From: an uncultured archaeon
GTDB lineage: Archaea > Thermoproteota > Nitrososphaeria_A > Caldarchaeales > Calditenuaceae
Direction: 5' to 3'
Length of the DNA stretch: 64,000 bases
Assembly (NCBI GenBank): GCA_938017985.1
Contig: CALIKS010000001.1
Span: 86,745-150,744 of the forward strand
In this document: positions 51,020-60,359 of the stretch, piece after piece
How the letters are laid out: each line of letters begins with the position of its first letter
Numbering within the stretch: the first letter of the stretch is position 1
Position numbers and translations under genes: made by a program
Notes under the pieces: generated by a model
The model's database searches: none
The model's input: the letters and a program-made list of their open reading frames with translations, nothing else
What the model was told of the DNA's origin: nothing

Positions 51020-52566
51020 TACTTCTCCTCTCCTTCTTCTTTACTTTTAATCCTCTTAGTATATATTTTCCAGCTCAGTGTAATTGTGCGGGGATGGTTA
51101 GCCTTTACTTCATCCACTCGATTAACGGACATATTTGTCGGAGCCTTTTTTATATTTTCAGGAGCTGTATACGCCTCTTTGATTATCTGTCTTAAAGTCT
51201 CTGCATATCTGTCAAGTTCTCTTTTTGGCTCGGTTTCAGTCGGCTCAACCATAAACGCCTCCTCAACAATTAATGGGAAATATATCGTGGGGGCGTGGAA
51301 TCCATAGTCTAAGAGTCTTTTTGCAATGTCTATTGTAGACACACCAGTATCCTTTAACAATTTTTTAAAGCTGACTACGAATTCGTGCTTTCTAGGAAGC
51401 TCTGGATCAAATGGAACTATAACTCCTTCCATTGATTTTAATTTTGATAGTAGGTAATTAGAAGCTAGAACTGAAATCTCTGAGGCTTCCCTTAACCCTT
51501 GCCAGCCGAGTCTTAATAAATATGCGTAAGCTTTTACGCATACAAGAAAGTTCCCATGAAAAGCCTTTATGCGGCCAATTGATTTTTTATCCGGCTCTTC
51601 GAAGTAGTAGCCTCTTTCTGGAGAGAAGGCTATTAATGGCGGGGGCAAGAACTTTTCCAGTCTTTTCTTTACGCCTATAGGACCAGATCCAGGTCCTCCT
51701 CCGCCATGAGGAGTTGAGAACGTTTTATGAAGGTTTAGATGGACAATATCAAAACCCATATCTCCAGGTCTAACTATACCGGCAATCGCATTTAGATTGG
51801 CGCCATCGTAGTAAAGTAGCCCGTCGTACGAGTGAATAATCTCAACGATCTCCTTGATTCTGTTCTCAAATAGTCCTATGGTATTTGGGTTTGTTAACAT
51901 TAATCCGGCAACGTCCTCTCCCATCATTTCTTTTAATTTTTCAACATTTACCATTCCTTTATTATCAGATTGTACCTCCTCGATTTCAAATCCAGCCATT
52001 GATGCTGATGCAGGATTTGTACCGTGCGCTGAGTCTGGAACAATTATTACTTTTCTATTCTCACCCTTAACTAAATGATACTTCCTCATTATCAAGCATC
52101 CAGCAAATTCTCCATGTGCGCCAGCAGCGGGGGCAAACGAGAACCTATCCATACCTGTTACTGTACAAAGCAGCTTCTCTAATCTGTAGAGGATTTCGAG
52201 ACAGCCTTGGACGGTTGATACATCTTGTAATGGATGAATATTTATCAATTCATCCATCATTGCAACCTCTTCGTTTCCAACCGGATTATACTTCATTGTA
52301 CAACTTCCTAAAGGATAAAAACCAGTCGATACACTGTAGTTCATTTGGCTTAACCTTGTAAAATGCCGAATGACTTCTATTTCTGACACTTCGGGGAGAT
52401 TTAGATTTTCTCTTAAGAGACTTTTAGGTATGCTTTCAATTATACTCTCTCTATCGTAGCTCATCTCGTCATGCCATGTCACGGCTTTGTATTTGCTAGC
52501 ATTACTTCTCGCGATCTCGAACAATAATGGTTCTGGCCATCTTGCCTGCCTATAGTCTTCACTCAT
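51019..52566 (-). CDS. gcvPB: Glycine dehydrogenase (decarboxylating) subunit 2
   Basis: PLP-binding subunit of the two-part glycine decarboxylase, 515 residues. The PLP Lys lies in LNLHKTFSTPHGGGGPG. VPDSAHGTNPASASMAGFE and YYDGANLNAIAG are further active-site segments, and the C-terminal region contains VEPTETEPKRELDRY. With subunit 1 it removes CO2 from glycine and loads the H-protein lipoyl group. It overlaps gcvPA by 8 bases and gcvT by 1, in a compact operon. Confidence 0.95.
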   Translation of the reverse strand: MSEDYRQARWPEPLLFEIARSNASKYKAVTWHDEMSYDRESIIESIPKSLLRENLNLPEVSEIEVIRHFTRLSQMNYSVSTGFYPLGSCTMKYNPVGNEEVAMMDELINIHPLQDVSTVQGCLEILYRLEKLLCTVTGMDRFSFAPAAGAHGEFAGCLIMRKYHLVKGENRKVIIVPDSAHGTNPASASMAGFEIEEVQSDNKGMVNVEKLKEMMGEDVAGLMLTNPNTIGLFENRIKEIVEIIHSYDGLLYYDGANLNAIAGIVRPGDMGFDIVHLNLHKTFSTPHGGGGPGSGPIGVKKRLEKFLPPPLIAFSPERGYYFEEPDKKSIGRIKAFHGNFLVCVKAYAYLLRLGWQGLREASEISVLASNYLLSKLKSMEGVIVPFDPELPRKHEFVVSFKKLLKDTGVSTIDIAKRLLDYGFHAPTIYFPLIVEEAFMVEPTETEPKRELDRYAETLRQIIKEAYTAPENIKKAPTNMSVNRVDEVKANHPRTITLSWKIYTKRIKSKEEGEEK

Positions 52567-53974
52567 GTCTTACCACTGCTTTAAGAGCAGAAATATAGTT
52601 ATTTACCGAGGCAAGGCTATGGACTTCTGTAAAACATGTAACTATAGCTTCACCGAGCTCCGGATAATCACTAGCAATGTTTAATCCCCCAATTATCCCT
52701 TTTTCTAAAAGACCCTTCAAGACCTTATCCGCAGTCATTTCTTTCACAGAATAGACAAATTCTTGATAATGAGGAAGTCCATAAAATGGAATTTTTACAA
52801 AATCAAGTTTATGGAATTTTTCAATCGCTTTGTTTGTTAAGGTAAATATATACTCAGCCAGCTCTCTTAATCCACTCCTGCCTAATAAGGCTAGATAAGT
52901 CGCTACTCCTACTGCCATTAAGGCTTGATTTGTACAAATGTTTGACGTAGCTTTCTCTCTCTTAATGTGCTGTTCCCTTGTCTGGAGAACCATAGCAAAG
53001 CATCTGCTAGTACCATTAACATCCTCTGTCATCCCTATTAATCGTCCAGGCATGTTTCTCAACATTTTAGGGTCATCCTTACATGCAAAAATTCCAAGCG
53101 ATGGTCCACCGAATGATAACGGTAGACCGAGTGACTGTCCCTCACCTACAGCAATATCTGCTCCAATCTCCCCCGGAGATTTAATGAGACCTAGGACTGT
53201 TGGTTCAACACCAGTAATAAGATATGCTCCCTTTCGATGCACAATTTCAGCTAACTCATCAAGATTCTTCATAATGAATCCGACAGCGTTGGGATATTCA
53301 ACATAAAGTGCCGCAGAATCATGTAAGTTTCTTTCTAACTCTTCAACATTAAGCTCCCCCTCAGTCGTATAGCCTATCTCTTTTATGAAGCCCCCCATTG
53401 GTTCAATGTAAGTGTTGAGGACCTCTAACCTCTCTTTGAATACATATTTTCCAATAATAATTTTCTTTCTTCCGCTAAGCCTAATAGCCATTCTTCCAGC
53501 CTCACCAAGTGCTGTTGACCAGTCATACATAGATGAGTTGACGATCTCGAGTCCGAGAAGTTCGGCCATTAAGCTTTGGTATTCAAATAGTGCTGTAAGC
53601 ATTCCCTGTGAGGCCTCAGGTTGGTAGGGCGTATATGACGTCAAGTACTCACTTCTTCTGAGAATCTCTTTAACTGCCGCAGGAACATATCTCAGATAGA
53701 TGCCTTGGCCAATGTGAAGCTGAACCCTAGGATAATACAAATTTTTAACCGCGATATTTGAAATACGTTCAAGCATTTCTTTCTCTGAAAAGGGACCTTC
53801 AAAATCTGGTTCTTTTTTAATGATAAATTCCTTTGGAATATCATTAAAGAGCTCGTCTATCGAATTGATTCCAATCGATCTCATCATTTCAGCAATTTCT
53901 TCGTCAGTATGCGGAATAAACGGATTATGTTTTATGGATTTGCTCATTTTCCAACTCAACATATTGTTTTTCAT
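52559..53974 (-). CDS. gcvPA: Glycine dehydrogenase (decarboxylating) subunit 1
   Basis: Subunit 1 of the split P protein, 471 residues. Motifs include FIPHTDEEIAEMM near the N-terminus, TPYQPEASQGMLTALFEYQ and SMYDWSTALGEA in the N-terminal half, and RSTCFAMVLQTREQHIKREKA-like residues (RCFAMVLQTREQHI). It is first in the operon gcvPA-gcvPB-gcvT-RPA-like. The minus-strand TATA AGTATAAT (53993-54000) gives a near-leaderless start; Met codons at 53962 and 53947 are alternatives. Confidence 0.94.
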   Translation of the reverse strand: MKNNMLSWKMSKSIKHNPFIPHTDEEIAEMMRSIGINSIDELFNDIPKEFIIKKEPDFEGPFSEKEMLERISNIAVKNLYYPRVQLHIGQGIYLRYVPAAVKEILRRSEYLTSYTPYQPEASQGMLTALFEYQSLMAELLGLEIVNSSMYDWSTALGEAGRMAIRLSGRKKIIIGKYVFKERLEVLNTYIEPMGGFIKEIGYTTEGELNVEELERNLHDSAALYVEYPNAVGFIMKNLDELAEIVHRKGAYLITGVEPTVLGLIKSPGEIGADIAVGEGQSLGLPLSFGGPSLGIFACKDDPKMLRNMPGRLIGMTEDVNGTSRCFAMVLQTREQHIKREKATSNICTNQALMAVGVATYLALLGRSGLRELAEYIFTLTNKAIEKFHKLDFVKIPFYGLPHYQEFVYSVKEMTADKVLKGLLEKGIIGGLNIASDYPELGEAIVTCFTEVHSLASVNNYISALKAVVRHE

Positions 53975-54061
53975 CTTATTAAAGTATTTCGATTATACTA
54001 ACAATAAATTAGACGAAGAAGTTATTTTGTAGAATGTCATTAGTTACCGCGAGATTAATAG

Positions 54062-54754
54062 ATGAGACTCAAACCTCCAATAATAATCCTAAACTTTAAA
54101 ACCCATAAAGAATCGACAGGACAACAAGCTGAAAGGTTGGCAATGATTGCTGAAGACGTCAGTAAAGACACTGGAGTTACAGTGGCAATAGCTGCTCAGC
54201 CGACAGATATTTTTAGATTATCAAATAAAGTAAAAATACCGATTTTGGCACAGCACGTCGATGCAGAGGAACCCGGCAATCACACTGGGCATATAACGGT
54301 TCATGCGATAAAAGAAGCAGGAGGCGTTGGTACACTATTAAACCATTCTGAAAAAAAGTTACTCCTCAATGATATTTCGAAAATCATAAGTATGCTTAAG
54401 GCAGAGGGCATGCTATCTGTTCTATGCACAGATACTCCGTCGACGTCTATTTCCGGGGCAATTTTTAAGCCGGATTTTTTAGCAGTGGAGGCACCAGAAT
54501 TAATAGGTACTGGAATTAGTGTATCAAAGGCTAAGCCAGAAATAATAACTAAAACTATAGAGTTAATAAGGAAATTGTCAGTCAATGTTCCGGTTTTATG
54601 CGGCGCTGGAATTACTGACGAGACAGATGTTAGTAAAGCGATTAAATTAGGGGTAGATGGAGTATTACTTACCACTGCATTTGTTAAGGCGAATGACCCA
54701 TATAATGTTTTGTTATCAATGTGTCACGCTGCTCTAGAACATTACAAAAAATAG
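54062..54754 (+). CDS. tpiA: Triosephosphate isomerase, archaeal type
   Basis: Glycolysis/gluconeogenesis enzyme interconverting dihydroxyacetone phosphate and glyceraldehyde 3-phosphate, 230 residues, the short archaeal form. NFKTHKES carries the catalytic Lys, LLNHSEKK the His, and FLAVEAPELIGTG the Glu. The phosphate-binding LCGAGITDETDV is near the C-terminus. It is divergent from gcvPA. Enolase elsewhere in the window belongs to the same pathway. Confidence 0.96.
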   Translation: MRLKPPIIILNFKTHKESTGQQAERLAMIAEDVSKDTGVTVAIAAQPTDIFRLSNKVKIPILAQHVDAEEPGNHTGHITVHAIKEAGGVGTLLNHSEKKLLLNDISKIISMLKAEGMLSVLCTDTPSTSISGAIFKPDFLAVEAPELIGTGISVSKAKPEIITKTIELIRKLSVNVPVLCGAGITDETDVSKAIKLGVDGVLLTTAFVKANDPYNVLLSMCHAALEHYKK

Positions 54755-55046
54755 AATTTTATGTTTTTCGACAATAACCGCCTCCTCAAAACATGAATAA
54801 AGTAAGAATCATCAAATATAAGAGAAAATACTATTGACCAATTTAATTATTTCAATAGTTTTCCCCTGAAACGTATTATTAACAAAATAACCAGATAAAT
54901 CTCTTTTATAAGAGAGAGATACTGGAAATTTTTAGTCTATCTTGTATTTTTTTCTAAAAATTATTTTTATTTTTATAAATTTGTTCAAACAAATAATAAT
55001 ATATTTATATAGACCCCGTAGTACTGGAGTCTAGGTCAAATACAAA
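54755..55046 (+). promoter_or_regulatory. tpiA-glnA intergenic region with glnA promoter
   Basis: Very AT-rich, no gene seen. A hairpin TCTCTT-TTAT-AAGAGA lies at 54900-54915, and a seven-T run at 54947-54953 may end tpiA transcription. A 7-bp inverted repeat, ATTTGTT-CA-AACAAAT, is at 54979-54994, followed by the TATA box TTTATATA (55004-55011). A second, weaker inverted repeat (TAGAC...GTCTA, 55010-55033) lies between the TATA box and the start. These are candidate operators for a regulator of glutamine synthetase. Confidence 0.5.
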
Positions 55047-56459
55047 ATGAAAGCCGAGACTGAAAAAATCATACAAATCATCAAGTCATATGACGCAAAA
55101 TTTCTAGATTTGCAGTTTACTGATCTTCTTGGAAAACTCCAACACGTAACAATAATGTTGAATAAGTTAGATGAAAGTTTCTTAGAGTCAGGTTTTCCTA
55201 AGCTAGACGGCTCATCTATTAGAGGATTTGTAGAGATCCATGAGTCTGACATGGTTCTAATGCCTGACTATACTACAATTGCTCTTGACCCGTTTAGCGA
55301 GACAAAGACAATTCGTGTTTTATGTGACGTATATATGGGTTATGGTAAAGGACGTTTCTCAAAAGACCCTAGATGGATAGCTCAAAAAGCAGAAAAACAT
55401 CTTGAAGAATTAGGTATTGACATTTCATATTGGGGTCCAGAACTCGAATTTTTCGTCTTCAATAAGGCCAGATGGGACGTCTCTGTACCTTACAGGGGCA
55501 TGTCCTACGAGATTGACTCAAACGAAGCGGCTTGGAACTCAGGCTCATATCCAATAAGATTCAAGGAGGGCTATTATCCGGCCATGCCGCAAGATACATT
55601 AATGGATTTTAGAAATGAATGTTCATTAATACTTAAGGAAAGTTTTAGAATCGATATTGACGCACATCATCACGAAGTAGCCACTGCTGGGCAATGTGAA
55701 ATAGACATGGAATATGACACTCTTACCAAAATGGCGGATAATGTTCAGACATGCAAATACGTTGTTAAGAATGTTGCTAGAAAGCATGGATTGACGGCTA
55801 CATTTATGCCGAAGCCAATCTATAAGGATAATGCCTCAGGCATGCATGTCCATTCAAGTCTATGGTCGGGTGGCGAAAACTTATTTTACGATCCTGAGGA
55901 TAAGTATGCTGAGTTAAGTCAAATAGGCAGATATTTTGTCGGTGGATTGATCGAACATAGTCGAGCATTAGCTGCAATCGTATGTCCTACAACTAATTCT
56001 TACAAAAGACTTACTCCTGGCTATGAGGCGCCTGTTTATATCGCATGGAGCAAATCCAATAGGTCTGCAAATATAAGAATACCTGTATATCAAATCGGTA
56101 ATCCTCGTTCAAAACGTGTAGAGTTCAGAACACCGGATCCTTCATGTAATCCTTACTTAGCATTTGCAGCGATACTTATGGCTGGGTTAGATGGAATGAA
56201 AAAGAAAATTGATCCAGGCGAACCGATCGATATGAACATCTATCACTTAACTACAGAAGATAAACGTAAATATGGGATAAAACAGTTACCCAACAATTTA
56301 CTTGAGGCTGTTCAAGAATTAGAATGTGATAATGAGTTCTTAAGGCCAGTTTTTACTGCCGACTTAATAGAATCCATTATTTCTATTGAGAAAAATATGT
56401 ATTATGAATTGTGTAGTATGCCACATCCCTATGAATTTTATCTCTACTTTGATGTATGA
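55047..56459 (+). CDS. glnA: Glutamine synthetase type I
   Basis: Makes glutamine from glutamate, ammonia and ATP, 470 residues. Motifs are FTDLLGKLQHVTI, the beta-grasp DGSSIRGF, GPELEFFVF with active-site Glu, MPKPIYKDNASGMHVHSSLW and RVEFRTPDPSCNPYLAFAA. It appears to be single-gene and preceded by a promoter with two palindromes. Ammonia released by the glycine cleavage genes is one possible substrate source. Confidence 0.97.
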   Translation: MKAETEKIIQIIKSYDAKFLDLQFTDLLGKLQHVTIMLNKLDESFLESGFPKLDGSSIRGFVEIHESDMVLMPDYTTIALDPFSETKTIRVLCDVYMGYGKGRFSKDPRWIAQKAEKHLEELGIDISYWGPELEFFVFNKARWDVSVPYRGMSYEIDSNEAAWNSGSYPIRFKEGYYPAMPQDTLMDFRNECSLILKESFRIDIDAHHHEVATAGQCEIDMEYDTLTKMADNVQTCKYVVKNVARKHGLTATFMPKPIYKDNASGMHVHSSLWSGGENLFYDPEDKYAELSQIGRYFVGGLIEHSRALAAIVCPTTNSYKRLTPGYEAPVYIAWSKSNRSANIRIPVYQIGNPRSKRVEFRTPDPSCNPYLAFAAILMAGLDGMKKKIDPGEPIDMNIYHLTTEDKRKYGIKQLPNNLLEAVQELECDNEFLRPVFTADLIESIISIEKNMYYELCSMPHPYEFYLYFDV

Positions 56460-56497
56460 ATACATAACATTAAAATTGCGAATATCCTTTTCTATTC

Positions 56498-57430
56498 TTA
56501 ATGTAATAGTGTTTCTCCTAAAAAACCAGTGACTATAAGACTTATTGCCTCTTCTTCTGTAAGACCCCTACTTCTCAGATAGTTTATTTCATCTTCCGAT
56601 ATTTTTCCAATTGAGGCTTCATGTGTGAGTGTTGCTTCTTTATTCTTAGTAAAGATTTCTGGTATTGAACTTATGATTGAATTATTTGATAATAGTAGTC
56701 CCATGCATTCAATATGGCCTATACCCGCACCATTTGCAACTATTTTACTATGAGAAGTTATCTTGGCATTTCTATCTGAAATCATTCTTAATTTTATAAT
56801 TCCGTTTGAATTATCACCGTTTAGGAATAATGATTCATATAATTCTGCCTCCTCATCCTTAGCTAATATTGATACCTCAAAATTTGCAGAAGAATTTTTT
56901 TCTAGAAAAGCGGTGCTGCTGACACTTAATTTTTTAAGGGGACTGATACACTTGTAGAAGCTGAGCATGGATGCTCCCTTTTCTAACATTACTTCTGTGA
57001 CAGTCTTTACCTCATCTGAGACGCCCCACTTATGGAAGTGTCTAAGTTTAAGTGAAGAATTTTCTTTAAGAATGATCTTTGTATAACCTTCATGTACACC
57101 GCATAAAACTGGTTTCGCTGCATTACATATGCTATAAATTTCGACGTTAATGCCGGGATCAACAATTATGAGATTATTAATATTTTGATGAATATTTGGT
57201 GAGGAGATAGTTATACATGTACTTAATGGGTGACTTATTTGTTGTCTTACCCATATAAAGTATCCTTCACTCGGTCTTTTGTCAAGATATTTTTTTGCCT
57301 CTTCAAACTCTTCATAGGCCTCAGCACTAGGCCTAAGGATAACGCCCTCTTCTGAAAGTAATTTTTTAATTACGTGATTAATTTGTAAGTAATTCGCGCT
57401 CTTCGCATTCCTTACACTTTTCATAACCAC
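56498..57430 (-). CDS. Fe-S assembly scaffold, SmsB/SufB-like
   Basis: Short SufB/SufD-family protein of up to 310 residues, mostly a beta-helix core. Near the C-terminus NKEATLTHEASIGKISEDEI and YLRSRGLTEEEAISLIVTGF match the SufB/SufD family. It overlaps the SufC-like gene by 53 bases; the ATG at 57424 with a GAGGTG site is an alternative start. The minimal two-gene set resembles the archaeal Sms (SUF-like minimal) system, in which SmsB and SmsC build Fe-S clusters without SufD or SufS. This fits the several Fe-S proteins in the window. Confidence 0.8.
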   Translation of the reverse strand: MVMKSVRNAKSANYLQINHVIKKLLSEEGVILRPSAEAYEEFEEAKKYLDKRPSEGYFIWVRQQISHPLSTCITISSPNIHQNINNLIIVDPGINVEIYSICNAAKPVLCGVHEGYTKIILKENSSLKLRHFHKWGVSDEVKTVTEVMLEKGASMLSFYKCISPLKKLSVSSTAFLEKNSSANFEVSILAKDEEAELYESLFLNGDNSNGIIKLRMISDRNAKITSHSKIVANGAGIGHIECMGLLLSNNSIISSIPEIFTKNKEATLTHEASIGKISEDEINYLRSRGLTEEEAISLIVTGFLGETLLH

Positions 57431-58103
57431 ACCTCAGAATTGTTTCCCAAGGTTTTCTCCAATCTTTTGAAGAACAAATAATTTCTCCCTCTAGCATTAC
57501 GTGTGCTACGTCTGGGTCAAGAAATTGAAGTATGTCTCCGCGATGTGTAATTGCTAGGATAGATACTCCATTATTGATTAATTTATCTTGAATAATCTTT
57601 ACTATTTTAGTTAGATTTATAACGTCTAATCCAGAATCTATTTCGTCAAGAATAACAAATGTTGGTTTTAGTGATATAATTTGAATTATCTCTGATAGTT
57701 TTTTCTCACCGCCCGAAAATCCAACGTTAATTTCCCTTTCTAACAGATTAGAAATTAGTGAAAATTCTTTCATATTAAAAATTGATTTTTCTTTTGCAAT
57801 TCTTTTTAATAAAAGAGAAAGCTTAACGTTTTTTATTGCTGGAGGAGATTGAAAGGCCATTGCTATACCTAACTTCACTCTTTCCTCTATTGACAGATTA
57901 GTAATATTAATGTCTCTGAACCATATTTCTCCTTCTGAAACTTTGTATTTTTGGAACCCCATTATCGTATATGCCAATGTCGATTTGCCAGAAGCATTCG
58001 GTCCCAATAAAGCATGTATCTCACCATCCTTAATGTTCATATTAACTTTTTTCAGAATAAACTTTTCATCTACTTTAACAGATAAATTCTTTATCTTAAG
58101 CAT
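57378..58103 (-). CDS. Fe-S assembly ATPase, SmsC/SufC-like
   Basis: ABC-type ATPase of 241 residues without a membrane domain. Walker A is GPNASGKST, the signature is FSGGEKK, and Walker B is FVILDEIDSG, followed by the H-loop ITHRGD. It powers assembly of Fe-S clusters on the partner SufB-like scaffold, encoded 53 bases overlapping downstream. The C-terminal tail (CGYEKCKECEERE) adds a Cys-rich extension that is worth noting. A two-gene Suf/Sms system is expected for this lineage. Confidence 0.88.
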   Translation of the reverse strand: MLKIKNLSVKVDEKFILKKVNMNIKDGEIHALLGPNASGKSTLAYTIMGFQKYKVSEGEIWFRDINITNLSIEERVKLGIAMAFQSPPAIKNVKLSLLLKRIAKEKSIFNMKEFSLISNLLEREINVGFSGGEKKLSEIIQIISLKPTFVILDEIDSGLDVINLTKIVKIIQDKLINNGVSILAITHRGDILQFLDPDVAHVMLEGEIICSSKDWRKPWETILRCGYEKCKECEERELLTN

Positions 58104-58181
58104 TTCGGAGCCTACGTTATTTAGTATTAGATGGTATTAAATATATTTATAACGACTATCATTAAATAGTGATAGACAATT

Positions 58182-58814
58182 TTATTCCTCTTCTTCTGCT
58201 ACAGCCTGTGTGGTAAATTGATCTATGGTTATTTTTTCGAGTAATTCTGGTGTAGCTAATCCCTTTTCGATTAATACTCTCCTAGCGAGATACCAGAATG
58301 CAAAAGGAAGCGAGGTTCTTCCTCTATTGTTCATGGGAATTATTAGGTCTATGTTGCTGCATACATTATCTGTACTGCACATTGCTATTACTGGTTTTCT
58401 AGCTATGCTCGCCTCAGTAACGGCTTGTATGTCGTACCTTGGGTCTGAAACTACTATTAAATCGGGTTCGAGGTAATACTTTAATGTTCTATTTGTGAAT
58501 ATTCCTGCAGGAATTTTTCCCGCTATTGGAATTGTGCCAGTGACCTCGCAGAATTTTTGAACCGCTTTGATTCCATAGATATGTGTCGAGACGACAACTA
58601 CTTTATTCAAATCATTCATAGCAATCATTCTTGCGGCTAAGTTAAGTCTGTCAAGAATTTTCTTTACGTCGATGAGATATACACCATCTGCTCTTAACTT
58701 ATAAATAAACCTCTCCATGTGTTTTACTTTTATTTTAGCCCCAAGATGAACACCACACTTTACCAAAAGTTCTTGTAGCTCCACCTCAGGACTAATATAG
58801 GTACTGTCGCTCAA
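58182..58814 (-). CDS. rps2: Ribosomal protein uS2
   Basis: Small-subunit protein of 210 residues. Family segments include LLVKCGVHLGAKIKVKHMER, YLIDVKKILDRL, FTNRTLKYYLEPDLIVVSDP and PVIAMCSTDN. It overlaps the enolase gene by 4 bases, and lies in the conserved uS9-RpoN-eno-uS2 cluster. Confidence 0.95.
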   Translation of the reverse strand: MSDSTYISPEVELQELLVKCGVHLGAKIKVKHMERFIYKLRADGVYLIDVKKILDRLNLAARMIAMNDLNKVVVVSTHIYGIKAVQKFCEVTGTIPIAGKIPAGIFTNRTLKYYLEPDLIVVSDPRYDIQAVTEASIARKPVIAMCSTDNVCSNIDLIIPMNNRGRTSLPFAFWYLARRVLIEKGLATPELLEKITIDQFTTQAVAEEEE

Positions 58815-60061
58815 CCAGCATTCAACCTCTGAATTTCTCTTACCTCCTCATTCATTCTTATCAATTCATTGGCTTTTGATATCCTTTCTCCTCCTATTAT
58901 TCCTGCCTTAATAACTTTACATCCGAAGCCCACCGCTATATGAGGTAAATAATGATCCGTTGTCTCGCCAGACCTGTGTGAAGCAATTAATAATAGATTA
59001 TATTTTTTACCAGTTTTTACAGCTTCCCATGTGAGTGTTAATGTACCTACTTGGTTTGGCTTTATTATCGCTGCCTTTATTGCCTCCATCGATGCAGCCT
59101 TGGCTATTAGTTCAGATCTAGTCACTACTAAATCATCACCACATATATAGGTCTTCGGTAGTGCTTTTGAAAGTTTTCTAAACGATTCGTAATCATCTTC
59201 TTTGAACGGGTCTTCTATGTAGATTATCTCATATTTATTGGCTAGTTCTTCTAAATATTGAAGATATTCTTCTGTGTCGAGATATAGTCCGACACTAGCC
59301 AATTCATACCTCTCACTGCGTGTATTGTAAATATTGGTTCCAGCAACATCTATACCCACACCCATTTTGACGCCCAACTCATCTTCAACCATCTTTGCAG
59401 CCTTGTAAACAATTTCTAGAGCCGCCTCAACATTGATTGGTGGTGCATATGCTCCTTCATCACCTCTGCCCAATGGATAGTTAGTAATTTTTTCTTCTAA
59501 AAATTTGCCGACCAATTTATGAACCTTTATGTTTGCTGCGATTGCGTCCGAAATTGTTTTTGGATTTTTAGGAATGACGAGAATTTCTTGAATCTCAGGA
59601 GCTCCGGGACCTGCGTGTTTACCCCCACCTATCACGTTTCCCAGAGGTAAGGGCAGGATAGGTTGAGTGTGGGTCATAGAGGCTAAATAATCATATAAGG
59701 GTCTTCCTTCGGCCTTTGAAATTGCAATTGACGTTGCAACAGAAATCGCAAGAGCAGTATTTCCACCTATCTGAGAGAAGTTCCAAGTTCCATCTAAATC
59801 GATAAGCAGGTTATCGACTGTTTCATAACTATCGATGTCAATTCCCTTCATTTTTGGTATTATTTCTTTCTGGAGCAGTATTAGAGCTGTTTCTGGACTA
59901 CTGTTGGGAAAAGGCTCAGCTTCTCTCGCGCCTCTACTTTTTCCTGAGGGGGCCGCTGCTTGACCAACATAACCATCAACGTCTACAATAATTTCAATAG
60001 TCTTATCTCCTCTACTATCGTAGATTAATCTTCCCTTAATTTCTTTAATTTTATGCGCCAT
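58811..60061 (-). CDS. eno: Enolase
   Basis: Converts 2-phosphoglycerate to phosphoenolpyruvate, 416 residues, Mg-dependent. IYDSRGDKTIEI is near the N-terminus, and the catalytic-site motifs LPLGNVIGGGKHAGPGAPEIQ, YIEDPF, ICGDDLVVT, KPNQVGTLT and SHRSGETTD are all present. The gene lies between rpoN and rps2, a classic archaeal arrangement. It is intact and overlaps rps2 by 4 bases. Confidence 0.97.
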   Translation of the reverse strand: MAHKIKEIKGRLIYDSRGDKTIEIIVDVDGYVGQAAAPSGKSRGAREAEPFPNSSPETALILLQKEIIPKMKGIDIDSYETVDNLLIDLDGTWNFSQIGGNTALAISVATSIAISKAEGRPLYDYLASMTHTQPILPLPLGNVIGGGKHAGPGAPEIQEILVIPKNPKTISDAIAANIKVHKLVGKFLEEKITNYPLGRGDEGAYAPPINVEAALEIVYKAAKMVEDELGVKMGVGIDVAGTNIYNTRSERYELASVGLYLDTEEYLQYLEELANKYEIIYIEDPFKEDDYESFRKLSKALPKTYICGDDLVVTRSELIAKAASMEAIKAAIIKPNQVGTLTLTWEAVKTGKKYNLLLIASHRSGETTDHYLPHIAVGFGCKVIKAGIIGGERISKANELIRMNEEVREIQRLNAG

Positions 60062-60064
60062 TTC

Positions 60065-60277
60065 TCATCTACTCTTTCCAAACCAAGAATCGAATTGAAC
60101 AATCTCTTCAAAATATTCAACATGGGACAAAAACATTCTTCTACAACAATACCTCGTTATTCCAAGACGGTCTAAGACTTTGCCAGGATCTTCACCTGCC
60201 TCGATCCCTTCTACGAATCTCTCCCACTTATCTGCAATCGGAGCACCGCATGAAAAGCATCTGATTGGAAACATCAT
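60065..60277 (-). CDS. rpoN: RNA polymerase subunit N (Rpb10-like)
   Basis: Zinc-binding RNA polymerase subunit of about 70 residues. CFSCG near the N-terminus and RYCCRRMF supply the four zinc Cys. The frame is open to 60289 but the Met at 60277 is preferred from family length. rpoK, a frequent neighbour in archaea, is missing here. Confidence 0.9.
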   Translation of the reverse strand: MMFPIRCFSCGAPIADKWERFVEGIEAGEDPGKVLDRLGITRYCCRRMFLSHVEYFEEIVQFDSWFGKSR

Positions 60278-60359
60278 GCCTGACAACATAGGCGAATAGA
60301 AATTTAAATACCCTTTCTTTCAAAGATTATTCATAAAAACTGCCCAAAATTCTTCAGGC

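Noticed and set aside
53974-54062. Glycine riboswitch before the glycine cleavage operon
   Set aside because: The upstream gap is under 90 bases and the promoter predicts almost no leader, so there is no room for an aptamer.
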